Assembly (NCBI RefSeq): GCF_024435355.1
Contig: NZ_JAMJWG010000018.1
Coordinates: forward strand, 1-64,000
From: Streptomyces odontomachi
GTDB taxonomy: Bacteria; Actinomycetota; Actinomycetes; Streptomycetales; Streptomycetaceae
Reading direction: 5' to 3'
Length of the DNA: 64,000 nt
Under the pieces are notes generated by a model. It was not told the DNA's origin and searched no databases. It worked only from the letters and a program-made list of their open reading frames with translations. This document shows positions 1 to 9,804 of the stretch, one piece after another (the stretch's first letter is position 1; each line of letters opens with the position of its first letter). A program made the position numbers and the translations under genes.

Positions 1-2928
1 TGCCAGCGCGATCACGGGCCCGGGACGTCCTTTGAGAGCGGTTCGGGGTGTGCCGGTCCGCACGTTCCACAGGCGTACGGTGCTGTCTCCTGTGACGCTG
101 GCGACCGTTGTGCCGTCCGGGCTGAATGCCACCGACCGCACATCGCCGATGTGGTCACCATGGAGCACCCTGCGGAGCTTTCCGGTCTGCACGTCCCAGA
201 GGCGTGTGGCGTCGTCGAAGTCGTCGCCGGTGGCGAGTGTGCTGCCGTCCGGGCTGAAGGCCATCGACATCACGCTGCCACTTTTCAGGGTGGTGCGGAG
301 TTTGCCGAGCTGAACGTCCCAAAGACGTATGTCGTCGAAGGGGCGGGCCGTGGCGAGTGTCGTGCCGTCCGGGCTCAATGCCACCGGGACCGCGACCGAA
401 CCGTGCGCTGCTGCATCCCACAGAGCGTTGTCGTAGTCCTTGAGGGCCGAGCGGATCTTGCCGGTCCGCACGTCCCACAGGTTCATGTCGCCGTCCTCGC
501 CGGCCGTGACGCTCGTCTGCCCGTCCGGGCCCAACGCCACCGGCTGCACGGAGTCGGTATGGCCCTGAAACAGCCTGAGGAGGGGAGCCGCAGGTGCCGT
601 GTAGACGGCTGCGGTGGCTTCGGCGGTCGGGCTGGTCTGCCATGCCTTCACGGCCAGCAGTGAGGCCAGGTCCGGATCGCTGGCCGCCAGATCGGAGGAG
701 AGCGCGGCGAGCTGGCGGGACTGCGCCTGGTGCTGTGCTTCGACGGCCGCGCGTTCCGCGGTGGTGGCGGTGTGTCGCTGGTAGAAGGCGATGCCCGTCG
801 CGACCAGGGCGATGGACAGCAGTACGGCGAGGACCATGTTGATGCGTCGGGTGCGGCGCAGGGCCGCCTGCTGGTGCGCTGTGCTGGTGTGCAGGATGGC
901 GGTGATCTCCGGCGGGAGGGAACGGCGGCCCTCCCATTCGATCCCCTCGGCGAGCAGGGTCCCGTCCAGCAGATCACCGTGCAGGCCACTGCGGGCGTGG
1001 CGGGCCTGCTGCTCGGCGGCGCGCTGGAGCCACAACTGGAACTGCTGGTCCTGGGCGACCCAGTCGCGCAGATCGGCCCACTCGCGTAGGAGCGCGTCAT
1101 GGATGAGTTCCGCGGTCGCTTCGCCGGGGGCCGTGCCGGTGTGCGCAGAAGTGCCGGTGGTGATGATGCGGTAGCGGGTCAGGGCCGCCAGCACGGCGGT
1201 GCACACGTCGTCGGCGTCCGGGCCGGCGGGCTGGGGGTCGGCGGCCAGGGCCCGCAGCCGGGCGAGCGGGACGAGCTGCCGGGTCGCGGGGATGGCACGC
1301 TCCTGGTCCGCGGGCCGGACCAGCGACGTCAGTATGCGCCGCGCCACGGGGCGGTGGGCGGGGGGCAGTTGGCCGAGGGCCTGGTTGCACCAGGCGGTCA
1401 TGCTGCCGGTGACGCCGCCGATCTTCTCGTAGGCGGCGTGCGTGAGGCGGCCGTCGTCGCCGCGGCGGAGCCACAGCTGGCGCAGGGCGAGTTCCAGGGC
1501 CGGGAGCCAGACGGCCGGTACCTGCCGGGCCGATGGATCGGTTGCCAGGATGTCGGCGACGATGCGGTCCGCGAGACCGGCTTCCAGCGCGAGGCCCACG
1601 GCCTCGGCAGGCCGGGTGATGATCGCTGCCAGTTCCCGGCGGCCCAGCACGGCGGGGATGTTGCACGTCCCCGGGAAGACCTTCTCCACCAGGTCCGGCG
1701 CGAGGGCTTCCAGCGGGGCGAAGAAGTCGTTCCTCATGACCAGGAGCACCGTGACGGCAGCGGTCGAGTCGGCCAGCGCCATCAGGTGTGCCACGGCCCG
1801 CAGCCGGGCATCATCGGCGGGCCCGCCATCGGTGTGGGGACCGGGGGTGGTCGATGTCTGGGTGAGGAGTTCCTCGAACCGGTCGATGACCAGCAGGACC
1901 CGGTCGTGATCGGGCTCCGCCGCCAGGCGGGCGCCGACGCAGGCCGGCAGATCGCCGTTCTCGGCACCGGGCAGGCCTGCCGCCGCCAGTTGGGCCAGCA
2001 GGTCCCGGCCCGGGCGGGCAGTGACCGGCAGCCACCGGTCGCTGCCCGGCACGGCACCTGCGGCCAGGGCGGGCAGCACGCCCGCGTGGACCAGGGACGT
2101 CTTTCCCGCCCCCGACGGGCCCAGCAACATCAGCAGTCGCCGATTGCTCCCGAACGCGGCCAGGACCTTCTCCACCGCCGTCTCGCGGCCGTGGAACCAC
2201 TCGGTGTGCTGAGCGGTGAACGGTTCAAGGCCGAGATACGGGCAGGTGTGGTGCTCGGCCAGCTCCGGAAGGAGCTCGCGCAGTGTCTCGGCGGGTGTGG
2301 CGTAAGCGATGTTCAGGCCCTTGAGATGGGCGTCGGGGGAAGCGATGGCGGTGACCATGCCGATCACCAGGTCCGTCAGCGTGTCGATGACCGGTGCCCC
2401 ACTGAACCCGGTGGTCAGATCGTTGGCCTCGGTCAGCTGCAACAACCGGCCCGCGCCGCGCTCGCCTGCCAGCAGTCCCGCAGCCGTGCCGTACCCGAAA
2501 TGGCCACCGCTCGGGGCCTGGGCGGGAAATCCGAACGAGGACACCCGGTGCCCCCGGCACCCGGTCGCGACCCCCACCCGGAGCGCGACCGCCTGCGGCG
2601 GCACGTCCGCCACGTGCAGTACGGCGATGTCCTGCGCCGCTGGGGAGCGCCACCGTTCGGCCACCACCCGGCCCCATGCCCGTGGCGCGCCGGGCAGTTC
2701 CGGAAAGGATAATTCGAGTCGACCGCCGGGCTGCTGACCGGCGGCACGCACCACATGCGCACAGGTGAACGCGGTGGCCTCACCGACCAGGAATCCGGCA
2801 CCCGCCACCTGACCGTCCGTCGCCAACACCTGGAAGACGGCCCCGGCAGGCGTCGTGCCGCCGCCCTCGCCTCCCGCCGACGACGGGCCGGTCGTCGTCA
2901 GGCCGTCCGCACCCTCGTGCCCGCTCAC
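1..2928 (-). CDS. Trypsin-like protease / nSTAND1 NTPase / WD40 repeat protein (3' end outside window)
   Basis: One uninterrupted frame of at least 975 codons runs off the left edge. The N-terminal ~210 residues are a trypsin-fold protease with likely triad H58 (TCAHVV), D100 (QDIAVL) and S176 (GFSGAPV). From about residue 229 the CPYLGLEPF motif and a Walker A GPSGAGKTS (270-278) mark an nSTAND1 NTPase. A single membrane helix (around residue 700, NMVLAVLLSIALVATG) precedes a stretch of the form SDLAASDPDLASLLAVKAW and then WD40 repeats (VALSPDG/VAFSPDG). The GTG start overlaps the stop of the upstream Trypco1 gene as GTGA, so the two are probably translationally coupled. In known families this architecture is a sensor (WD40), a switch (STAND) and an effector (protease). 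The trigger and the cleaved substrate are not visible. Confidence 0.88.
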   Translation of the reverse strand, partial: MSGHEGADGLTTTGPSSAGGEGGGTTPAGAVFQVLATDGQVAGAGFLVGEATAFTCAHVVRAAGQQPGGRLELSFPELPGAPRAWGRVVAERWRSPAAQDIAVLHVADVPPQAVALRVGVATGCRGHRVSSFGFPAQAPSGGHFGYGTAAGLLAGERGAGRLLQLTEANDLTTGFSGAPVIDTLTDLVIGMVTAIASPDAHLKGLNIAYATPAETLRELLPELAEHHTCPYLGLEPFTAQHTEWFHGRETAVEKVLAAFGSNRRLLMLLGPSGAGKTSLVHAGVLPALAAGAVPGSDRWLPVTARPGRDLLAQLAAAGLPGAENGDLPACVGARLAAEPDHDRVLLVIDRFEELLTQTSTTPGPHTDGGPADDARLRAVAHLMALADSTAAVTVLLVMRNDFFAPLEALAPDLVEKVFPGTCNIPAVLGRRELAAIITRPAEAVGLALEAGLADRIVADILATDPSARQVPAVWLPALELALRQLWLRRGDDGRLTHAAYEKIGGVTGSMTAWCNQALGQLPPAHRPVARRILTSLVRPADQERAIPATRQLVPLARLRALAADPQPAGPDADDVCTAVLAALTRYRIITTGTSAHTGTAPGEATAELIHDALLREWADLRDWVAQDQQFQLWLQRAAEQQARHARSGLHGDLLDGTLLAEGIEWEGRRSLPPEITAILHTSTAHQQAALRRTRRINMVLAVLLSIALVATGIAFYQRHTATTAERAAVEAQHQAQSRQLAALSSDLAASDPDLASLLAVKAWQTSPTAEATAAVYTAPAAPLLRLFQGHTDSVQPVALGPDGQTSVTAGEDGDMNLWDVRTGKIRSALKDYDNALWDAAAHGSVAVPVALSPDGTTLATARPFDDIRLWDVQLGKLRTTLKSGSVMSMAFSPDGSTLATGDDFDDATRLWDVQTGKLRRVLHGDHIGDVRSVAFSPDGTTVASVTGDSTVRLWNVRTGTPRTALKGRPGPVIALA

Positions 2929-3287
2929 CCATGGGCCCCGCTGACCGGGACCTCGTTCGCGTCCTGCCCGGCACGCGTGCTCTCCCACACCACCCGCACT
3001 TTGAGGTGCACGGCCATCTCGCCGCTGGTGATGACCGCTCCTGCCTTCGCCGACAGATTCACCCCGAATTCCACCTCTGCCGAGCGCGAACCCGCCTCCC
3101 GCAACTGCTCCAGCACCGCCCTCGCGGTCTCTCGCACCGGAGTGAATGCTTCCTGCAAGGTCCGGGGGAGATCACGTACGGCATCCGCAGTCCGTCCGGC
3201 CTTCACCGGCCCACCTGATCGAGTGTCCCCTTCGGAATCCTCCAGCAGGATCGCTCCGCCACCCTCCAACGGTAGCCGTACGAGCAC
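2925..3287 (-). CDS. Trypsin-co-occurring (Trypco1, CU044_2847-type) protein
   Basis: A 120-residue protein with no signal peptide. It has an N-terminal strand (MLVRLPLEGGGAILLE), a central helical part (DLPRTLQEAFTPVRETARAVLEQL) and a C-terminal beta part (SAEVEFGVNLSAKAGAVIT..AVHLKVRVVW). This is the pattern of the small Trypco1 family found next to trypsin/STAND proteins. The GTG start has a good ribosome site (GGGGAG) 6 nt upstream. It overlaps the protease-STAND gene by 4 nt. The family is inferred to interact with or regulate the protease. The biochemical role is unknown. Confidence 0.8.
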   Translation of the reverse strand: MLVRLPLEGGGAILLEDSEGDTRSGGPVKAGRTADAVRDLPRTLQEAFTPVRETARAVLEQLREAGSRSAEVEFGVNLSAKAGAVITSGEMAVHLKVRVVWESTRAGQDANEVPVSGAHG

Positions 3288-3416
3288 AAGTTCTCCCCTT
3301 TTTCTCGCCGTAGGTGCGGTCAGACCTGGGTCGGATCGGTGCGGCCACGCAGCTGCGTCCGAAGGAAATGCACGCTCAGGAGATGACGTGTACCGGCCTG
3401 TGCACTCCTGGTGCGT

Positions 3417-3794
3417 TCACTTCACCGTGTACTTGCACGAGCCGTCGGCCTTACCCCCCTGATTGTCCATGACCTTCTTCCCATCGACGATGATGGCGCA
3501 GGACGCCGCCTTGAGCGTGCCGTCCGTGCGGTACACCGACCCCGGAACGACACCCACGGCCCGCCCGATCCTCTTCTCGGCTGCCGTGGTCAGTGTGATG
3601 GTCGCCGTCTTCTTCCAGGGCAGTGTCACCTTCGCCGACCGGTTGGTGTCGAGGGTGTAGTAGATCTCCGTGGTGCCCTTGCCGAGGACTTCGAGGGTGA
3701 CCTTGTGCGTGACGACCTCGTCGCCCTTGCCCCCGCAGGCCACCAGCGAGAGGGCGGTCAAGGCCAGAGCAGCGGCAGTGACGGTCCTGCGCAT
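3417..3794 (-). CDS. MmpS-like small lipoprotein
   Basis: The 125-residue product begins MRRTVTAAALALTALSLVACGG: a short lipoprotein signal with lipobox LVAC, so the mature protein should be acylated and surface-held. The mature part (VTLEVLGKGTTEIYYTLD...VTLPWKKT) matches the beta-sandwich of MmpS-family accessory proteins, known in mycobacteria as partners of MmpL transporters. No MmpL gene is nearby, so the function here is open. A longer in-frame start at 3860 exists, but the signal peptide fixes 3794 as the better one. Confidence 0.75.
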   Translation of the reverse strand: MRRTVTAAALALTALSLVACGGKGDEVVTHKVTLEVLGKGTTEIYYTLDTNRSAKVTLPWKKTATITLTTAAEKRIGRAVGVVPGSVYRTDGTLKAASCAIIVDGKKVMDNQGGKADGSCKYTVK

Positions 3795-3994
3795 GTGTCC
3801 CCCTATCACGACCACCCCGGACCGGTGGAGTCCGGGAACGATGGAAGTCGACTCCCCCATCCTCTCGGGAATCTTCGCGACTTCACATCACACTTCAGGT
3901 CACGCAGTCAGCCACCGCCATGGATCGCCGGCAGGTCGAACTTCACGTCCGATTCCCGCCAGCACGCCGCGCCGGGACGCGTGACGCTTAAGGC

Positions 3995-4735
3995 ATGAAC
4001 CAACTCGAAGGAAACGTAGCCCTGGTCACGGGTGGCAGCCGGGGCATCGGTGCGGCCGTGGCGCTCCGTCTGGCGGACGAGGGCGCCGACGTCGTCGTCA
4101 CCTACGAAAGCAGTGCGGAGCGTGCCGCCGACGTCGTGGACCAGATCAAGGCACGCGGGCGCCGGGGGCTGGCCGTCCAGGCCGACAGCGCGGTGCCCGA
4201 GGCGCTGACCGCCGCGGTCGACGAGGCCGCCGCCACGTTCGGCAGGCTGGACGTCCTGGTCAACAATGCCGCACTCTTCCTCGTCGGCCCCGTGCAGGAC
4301 CTGCGGGCGGCGGACATCGATCGCACCTTGGCCGTCAACGTGCGGGCGCCGTTGGTGGCGTCCCAGGCGGCGGTGCGTCACATGGGGCGGGGTGGGCGCA
4401 TCATCAGCATCGGCAGCAACGTCGCCGATCGTGCGCCGTTTCCGGGCCTGGCGCTGTACTCGATGAGCAAGACGGCCCTCATCGGGATGACGAAGGGCCT
4501 GGCACGCGACCTCGGCCCGCAGGGCATCACCGTCAACCTGGTGCACCCCGGCCCCACCGACACGGACGCCAACCCGGCCGACGGGCCGAACGCCGAGTTC
4601 GTCGCCGGTCTCACCGCCCTGGGCCGCTTCGCCGAAGCGACCGAGATCGCGGCCACCGTCGCCCACCTGGCGGGTGCGGACGCCGGGTACATCACCGGCG
4701 CGTCGATCCACGTCGACGGCGGCTTCACCGTCTGA
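3995..4735 (+). CDS. SDR family NAD(P)-dependent oxidoreductase
   Basis: A classical short-chain dehydrogenase of 246 residues. It has cofactor motif TGGSRGIG (12-19), NNAA near 90, catalytic S141, Y155 and K159 (YSMSK), and the usual C-terminal GGFTV ending. It resembles 3-oxoacyl-ACP reductase/glucose-dehydrogenase-like SDRs, but sequence alone does not give the substrate. It stands alone and converges on glyoxylate carboligase across a strong hairpin. Confidence 0.88.
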   Translation: MNQLEGNVALVTGGSRGIGAAVALRLADEGADVVVTYESSAERAADVVDQIKARGRRGLAVQADSAVPEALTAAVDEAAATFGRLDVLVNNAALFLVGPVQDLRAADIDRTLAVNVRAPLVASQAAVRHMGRGGRIISIGSNVADRAPFPGLALYSMSKTALIGMTKGLARDLGPQGITVNLVHPGPTDTDANPADGPNAEFVAGLTALGRFAEATEIAATVAHLAGADAGYITGASIHVDGGFTV

Positions 4736-4754
4736 CCCGCCCGAACCCGGGCAA

Positions 4755-4808
4755 GGCCACCGCATGGTCGTCGGAGTCGTGTCGACTCCTGACGGGCATG
4801 CGGTGGCC
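4755..4808. terminator. Nested bidirectional terminator hairpin
   Basis: Perfect 12-bp arms GGCCACCGCATG (4755-4766) and CATGCGGTGGCC (4797-4808) enclose a second perfect hairpin, GGAGTCG (4773-4779) with CGACTCC (4783-4789). It lies between two convergent genes, so it probably ends transcription from both sides. Confidence 0.75.
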
Positions 4809-4836
4809 GGGCGGCTGACCGGCGGTGCCGGCGCCC

Positions 4837-6621
<1,785 letters not shown>

Positions 6622-6755
6622 GGGTGCTCCTCCCTCGGCCGTCCGCTCCGCCGCTCCCGTCGCGCCCCGCGGTGAGCATGCGTGTCGGTTCGTCTCGTCA
6701 TGGGCCGACCCGGTCGTCCGGGTCGTCGTCGCGCCATCCGACCAGCCCCCACCAT

Positions 6756-6792
6756 TTCCGTATTGCGGAAGCTTTATTTTGTAATGTGGAAG
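6756..6792 (-). promoter_or_regulatory. Two-site operator upstream of gcl
   Basis: The 305-bp gap upstream of gcl holds a perfect inverted repeat TTCCG-TATTG-CGGAA (6756-6770). A degenerate copy, TTTTGTAATGTGGAAG (6777-6792), lies in the same orientation 21 bp away, two helical turns. The A/T-rich stretch between and around them is the likely promoter. IclR-type regulators (AllR/GclR) control gcl in other bacteria and are the likely binder. That identity is inference. Confidence 0.55.
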
Positions 6793-6926
6793 TTGCGCGA
6801 ACGGAGTCAATGTACGAGGGCAGGTGGGCAGCGTCAAGAACGACCGCGGCCCCGGTGCCGGGGACCCGGAACGGGCCCGCGGCACAGGGGTCGGCATGGT
6901 GGCCGGTCGGACGGCCGGCTCCGGGG

Positions 6927-8114
6927 TCAGGAGCCCTCGCAGTACTCCATCAGCCGGTCGTGGTTGGCCTCGTAGCCGGCGTAGATCGTGGCGTCGTCGA
7001 TCTTCAGCAACGCCTCGTCGTTGTAGCGCAGGGCGCCGTAGGTGTAGTTGTGGCTGCCGGTGAAGACGAGGGTGCGGTCGGCCTTGCCGTCGTAGGTGCC
7101 CTTGATGAGCAGGTACTTGGAGTGCAGGCCGATGCCGGTGGGGCCCTCCTTGCACTCGACGCGCTTGGTGAACTGGCCGGTGATGATGCTCTCGACCTTG
7201 TCCGACAGGTGCGGGTCGCCGTTCTCGTCCACGTTGCCGTCGAACGCGAACCGCACCGCGCAGCCCGCCTTCTGCAACGAGACCAGCTTCGAGGCGACCT
7301 GGGTGCGGGTGAAGGCGAACATGGCCACCCGGATCTCGGTACCGCCGGAGCAGCTGACGTTGTCCAGGATCAGCTTGATGGTGTCCGTGCTGGGGTCCGT
7401 GGTGGCGGTGGTGCCGGACGCCTCGTGGCGCGGGAAGAAGTAGTCCTTGAACGGGCCGCTGGTGGTCGTCTTGTAGTAGTTCGTGAGGCCGCTCGACGCG
7501 GCGCCGTACTTCTCCAGGTCGGCGAAGTAGGACACGTAGCTGTTGTAGATGGTCGCGTCGGTCAGCGTCACCGCGTTGTTGAAGAGATCGACGCGCTGGG
7601 TGGTGGTCATGTTGGCCGACGTCTGCACGGTGACGTTGCTCTGGCCGTTCACCTGCGAGAACAGGAAGAACTTGTTGTGGTTGATGCCACCGCGGTCGGC
7701 CAGGCAGCCACGGCCGGTGGGGCACGGCATCACCCAGGAGGCCGCCGAACGGTCCGTGCCGAGGCCCGCCTCGAGCTTGGGCCACTCGGTGCCGTCCACG
7801 GTGGTGGTGTGGCCGTCGAGCAGCAGCTTGACGGAGACGCCGCGCTGCGCGGCGGCGACCAGCGCGTCACCGAGGGCGTCATCGGTGAACGTGTACATGG
7901 ATATGCGTATCTCGGCGCCCGCCGCGGTGTCGTTGACCAGGCCCACCACGTAGTCGCGTATGCGGCTCTGCTCGTCGGTGGTGCCCGACGGATCGTTGAA
8001 GACCGTGGGGGTCAGGGGGGTCGTCGCTGCTCCGGCGGAGGTGGGTGCCGCCAGCAGGGCGACGGGGATGATGCCCGCCGCGAGCCCGAGACGCCAGATG
8101 GTGGTTCGGCGCAC
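6927..8114 (-). CDS. Secreted phospholipase-D-like protein, copy 1
   Basis: A 395-residue secreted protein. Its N-terminal signal starts RRTTIWRLGLAAG and ends in a cleavable SAGAA region. Two PLD-type half-motifs are clear: HNKFFLFS followed by TSAN, and HSKYLLIK followed by GSHN. Both have the H-x-K pair and the S-x-N tail, but the Asp usually found four residues after the Lys+1 spacing (HxKxxxxD) is Ser in the first and Lys in the second. The GTG start follows an in-frame TAG, which fixes it. It is a tandem paralogue of the next gene. Phospholipase, nuclease or another phosphodiesterase activity cannot be told apart here. Confidence 0.85.
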   Translation of the reverse strand: MRRTTIWRLGLAAGIIPVALLAAPTSAGAATTPLTPTVFNDPSGTTDEQSRIRDYVVGLVNDTAAGAEIRISMYTFTDDALGDALVAAAQRGVSVKLLLDGHTTTVDGTEWPKLEAGLGTDRSAASWVMPCPTGRGCLADRGGINHNKFFLFSQVNGQSNVTVQTSANMTTTQRVDLFNNAVTLTDATIYNSYVSYFADLEKYGAASSGLTNYYKTTTSGPFKDYFFPRHEASGTTATTDPSTDTIKLILDNVSCSGGTEIRVAMFAFTRTQVASKLVSLQKAGCAVRFAFDGNVDENGDPHLSDKVESIITGQFTKRVECKEGPTGIGLHSKYLLIKGTYDGKADRTLVFTGSHNYTYGALRYNDEALLKIDDATIYAGYEANHDRLMEYCEGS

Positions 8115-8253
8115 CTAGGTGCTCCCTTCAGGAATGTCGACTCCTGAAGGCACACGGCCCGGACCGGCAGGGACGTTCTCGCGCAACGGTCGGGCAGCAG
8201 GCAGCCACAGGAGCGTGAACAGAACATGACAGTGCAGTGGAGGTTCGGTGCCA

Positions 8254-8266
8254 GTATCACTGATAC
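8254..8266. promoter_or_regulatory. Inverted repeat in the leader of PLD-like copy 1
   Basis: Perfect palindrome GTATCA-C-TGATAC about 140 nt upstream of the start. The matching place upstream of the paralogue has TATTA-C-TAATA. On the coding strand it reads TGATAC, which could also serve as a -10 element. Confidence 0.4.
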
Positions 8267-8363
8267 AGGCGGGACGGGTGGGGCCAACTCACCTCATGCG
8301 AGGCGAGGTTGACGGCGCCGGGGCGGAGGGCGGTGTCCGGCCCGGGCGCCGAGCACCCGCGCG

Positions 8364-9581
8364 TCAGGAGCCCTCGCAGTACTCCATCAGCCGGTCGTGG
8401 TTCGCCTTGAAGGCGGCGTAGATCTGCGGGTCGTTGATCTTCAGCAGCGCCTCGTCGTTCTTTCGCAGCGCGCCGTACGTGTAGTTGTGGCTTCCGGTCC
8501 AGACGAACTTGCTGTCGGCCTTGCCGTCGTAGGTGCCCTCGATCAGCAGGTACTTGGAGTGCACGCCGATGCCGCCGGGGTCCTCCTTGCACTCGACGCG
8601 CTTGGCGAACTGGCCGGAGATGATGTCTTCGACCTTGGCCGACAGATGCGGGGAGCCGTCCGGGTCGTCGTTGCCGTCGAAGGCGAGCGTCACCTGGCAG
8701 CCCGCCTTCTGCAGGGAGACGAGCTTCGAGGCGACCTGCGTGCGGGTCCAGGCGTACATGGCCACCCGTATCTGGGTTCCACCGGAGCAACTGACGTTGT
8801 CCAAAACCAGCTTGATGGTGTCCGTGCTCGGGTCCGTGGTGGCCGTGGTGCCGGACTTCTCGTGCCGCGGGAAGAAGTAGGTCTTGTACGTGCCGCTGAC
8901 GAGCGTCCGGTAGTAGTCGGTGATGCCGTTGGCCATGACGCCGTACTTCTCCAGGTCGGCGAAGTAGGACTTGTAGCTGTTGTAGATGCCCGCGTCGGTC
9001 AGCGTCACCGCGTTGTTGAACAGGGCGTTGCGCTGGACCGTGGTCAGGTTGGCCGACGTCTGGACGAGGACGTTGCTCACGCCGTTGACCTGGGAGAACA
9101 GGAAGAACTTGTTGTGGTTGATACCGGCTTCGCGGTCGGCTATGCAGCCACGGGCCGGCGGGCAGGCCAGCACCCAGGAGGGCTTGGTGCGGTCGGTGCC
9201 GAGGCCGTCGTCCCCGGCCGTGCCGTTCTCGCCGTTCGCCAGCCTGGGGTACTCGGTGCCGTCCAGGCCGACGGTGTGGTCGTCGACGATCACCTTGACG
9301 ACCACACCGCGCTGCGCGGCGGCCACCAGCGCGTCGGCGACCGGGTCGTCGGTCCACCCGTACATCGACACCCGGATCTCGGCACCCGGCGCGGTGTCGT
9401 TGACCAGGCCGAGTAAGTAGTCGCGTATCCGGCTCTGGTCGTCGACCGTGCCCGACGGATCGTTGAAGACCGCGGGGGACAGCGGCGTCGTCGCGGCTCC
9501 CGCGGACGCGGGTGCCGCCAGCAGGGCGGCGGGGACGAGGGCCGAGGCGATCCCGAGACGCCAGAAGGTGGTTCTTCGCAC
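8364..9581 (-). CDS. Secreted phospholipase-D-like protein, copy 2
   Basis: The 405-residue paralogue of the preceding protein, nearly colinear, with the same signal (RRTTFWRLGIASA) and the same two motifs HNKFFLFS/TSAN and HSKYLLIE/GSHN. The HxKxxxxD aspartate is again absent from both. Start GTG 9581 is chosen by alignment with copy 1 and by the ribosome site AAGGGAG. Sequence upstream of both genes is also similar (GCAGCCRCAGGAGCGTGAAC-type stretch near 8200 and 9680). The duplication therefore included the promoter, and the genes are probably expressed separately. Confidence 0.85.
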   Translation of the reverse strand: MRRTTFWRLGIASALVPAALLAAPASAGAATTPLSPAVFNDPSGTVDDQSRIRDYLLGLVNDTAPGAEIRVSMYGWTDDPVADALVAAAQRGVVVKVIVDDHTVGLDGTEYPRLANGENGTAGDDGLGTDRTKPSWVLACPPARGCIADREAGINHNKFFLFSQVNGVSNVLVQTSANLTTVQRNALFNNAVTLTDAGIYNSYKSYFADLEKYGVMANGITDYYRTLVSGTYKTYFFPRHEKSGTTATTDPSTDTIKLVLDNVSCSGGTQIRVAMYAWTRTQVASKLVSLQKAGCQVTLAFDGNDDPDGSPHLSAKVEDIISGQFAKRVECKEDPGGIGVHSKYLLIEGTYDGKADSKFVWTGSHNYTYGALRKNDEALLKINDPQIYAAFKANHDRLMEYCEGS

Positions 9582-9732
9582 CTGGGTGCTCCCTTCAGGG
9601 ATGCCGCTCCAGAAGGCACACACCACCACACCAACCGGCGAGGACGTTCTTGCATGACCGTCGGGCAGCGGGCAGCCGCAGGAGCGTGAACGTGAACAGA
9701 ACATGACCGTGCAGTGGTGGTTCGGCGCCCAG

Positions 9733-9743
9733 TATTACTAATA
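9733..9743. promoter_or_regulatory. Inverted repeat in the leader of PLD-like copy 2
   Basis: TATTA-C-TAATA, the equivalent of the palindrome upstream of copy 1. It is still a perfect inverted repeat although the bases differ. Read on the coding strand it gives TAATAC, a good -10-like hexamer. Confidence 0.4.
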
Positions 9744-9804
9744 AATGCGGGGCGAGTGGGGCTGATGTGACTTTCGCGCAGAAGAATCGGCGGCCGGGCA
9801 GGGC

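Noticed and set aside
8171..8235. PHO box upstream of the PLD-like genes (GTTCTGTTCACG-type sequence)
   Set aside because: Only one good TTCACG unit and no 11-bp repeat spacing; too weak to call, unlike the site at 63155-63187.
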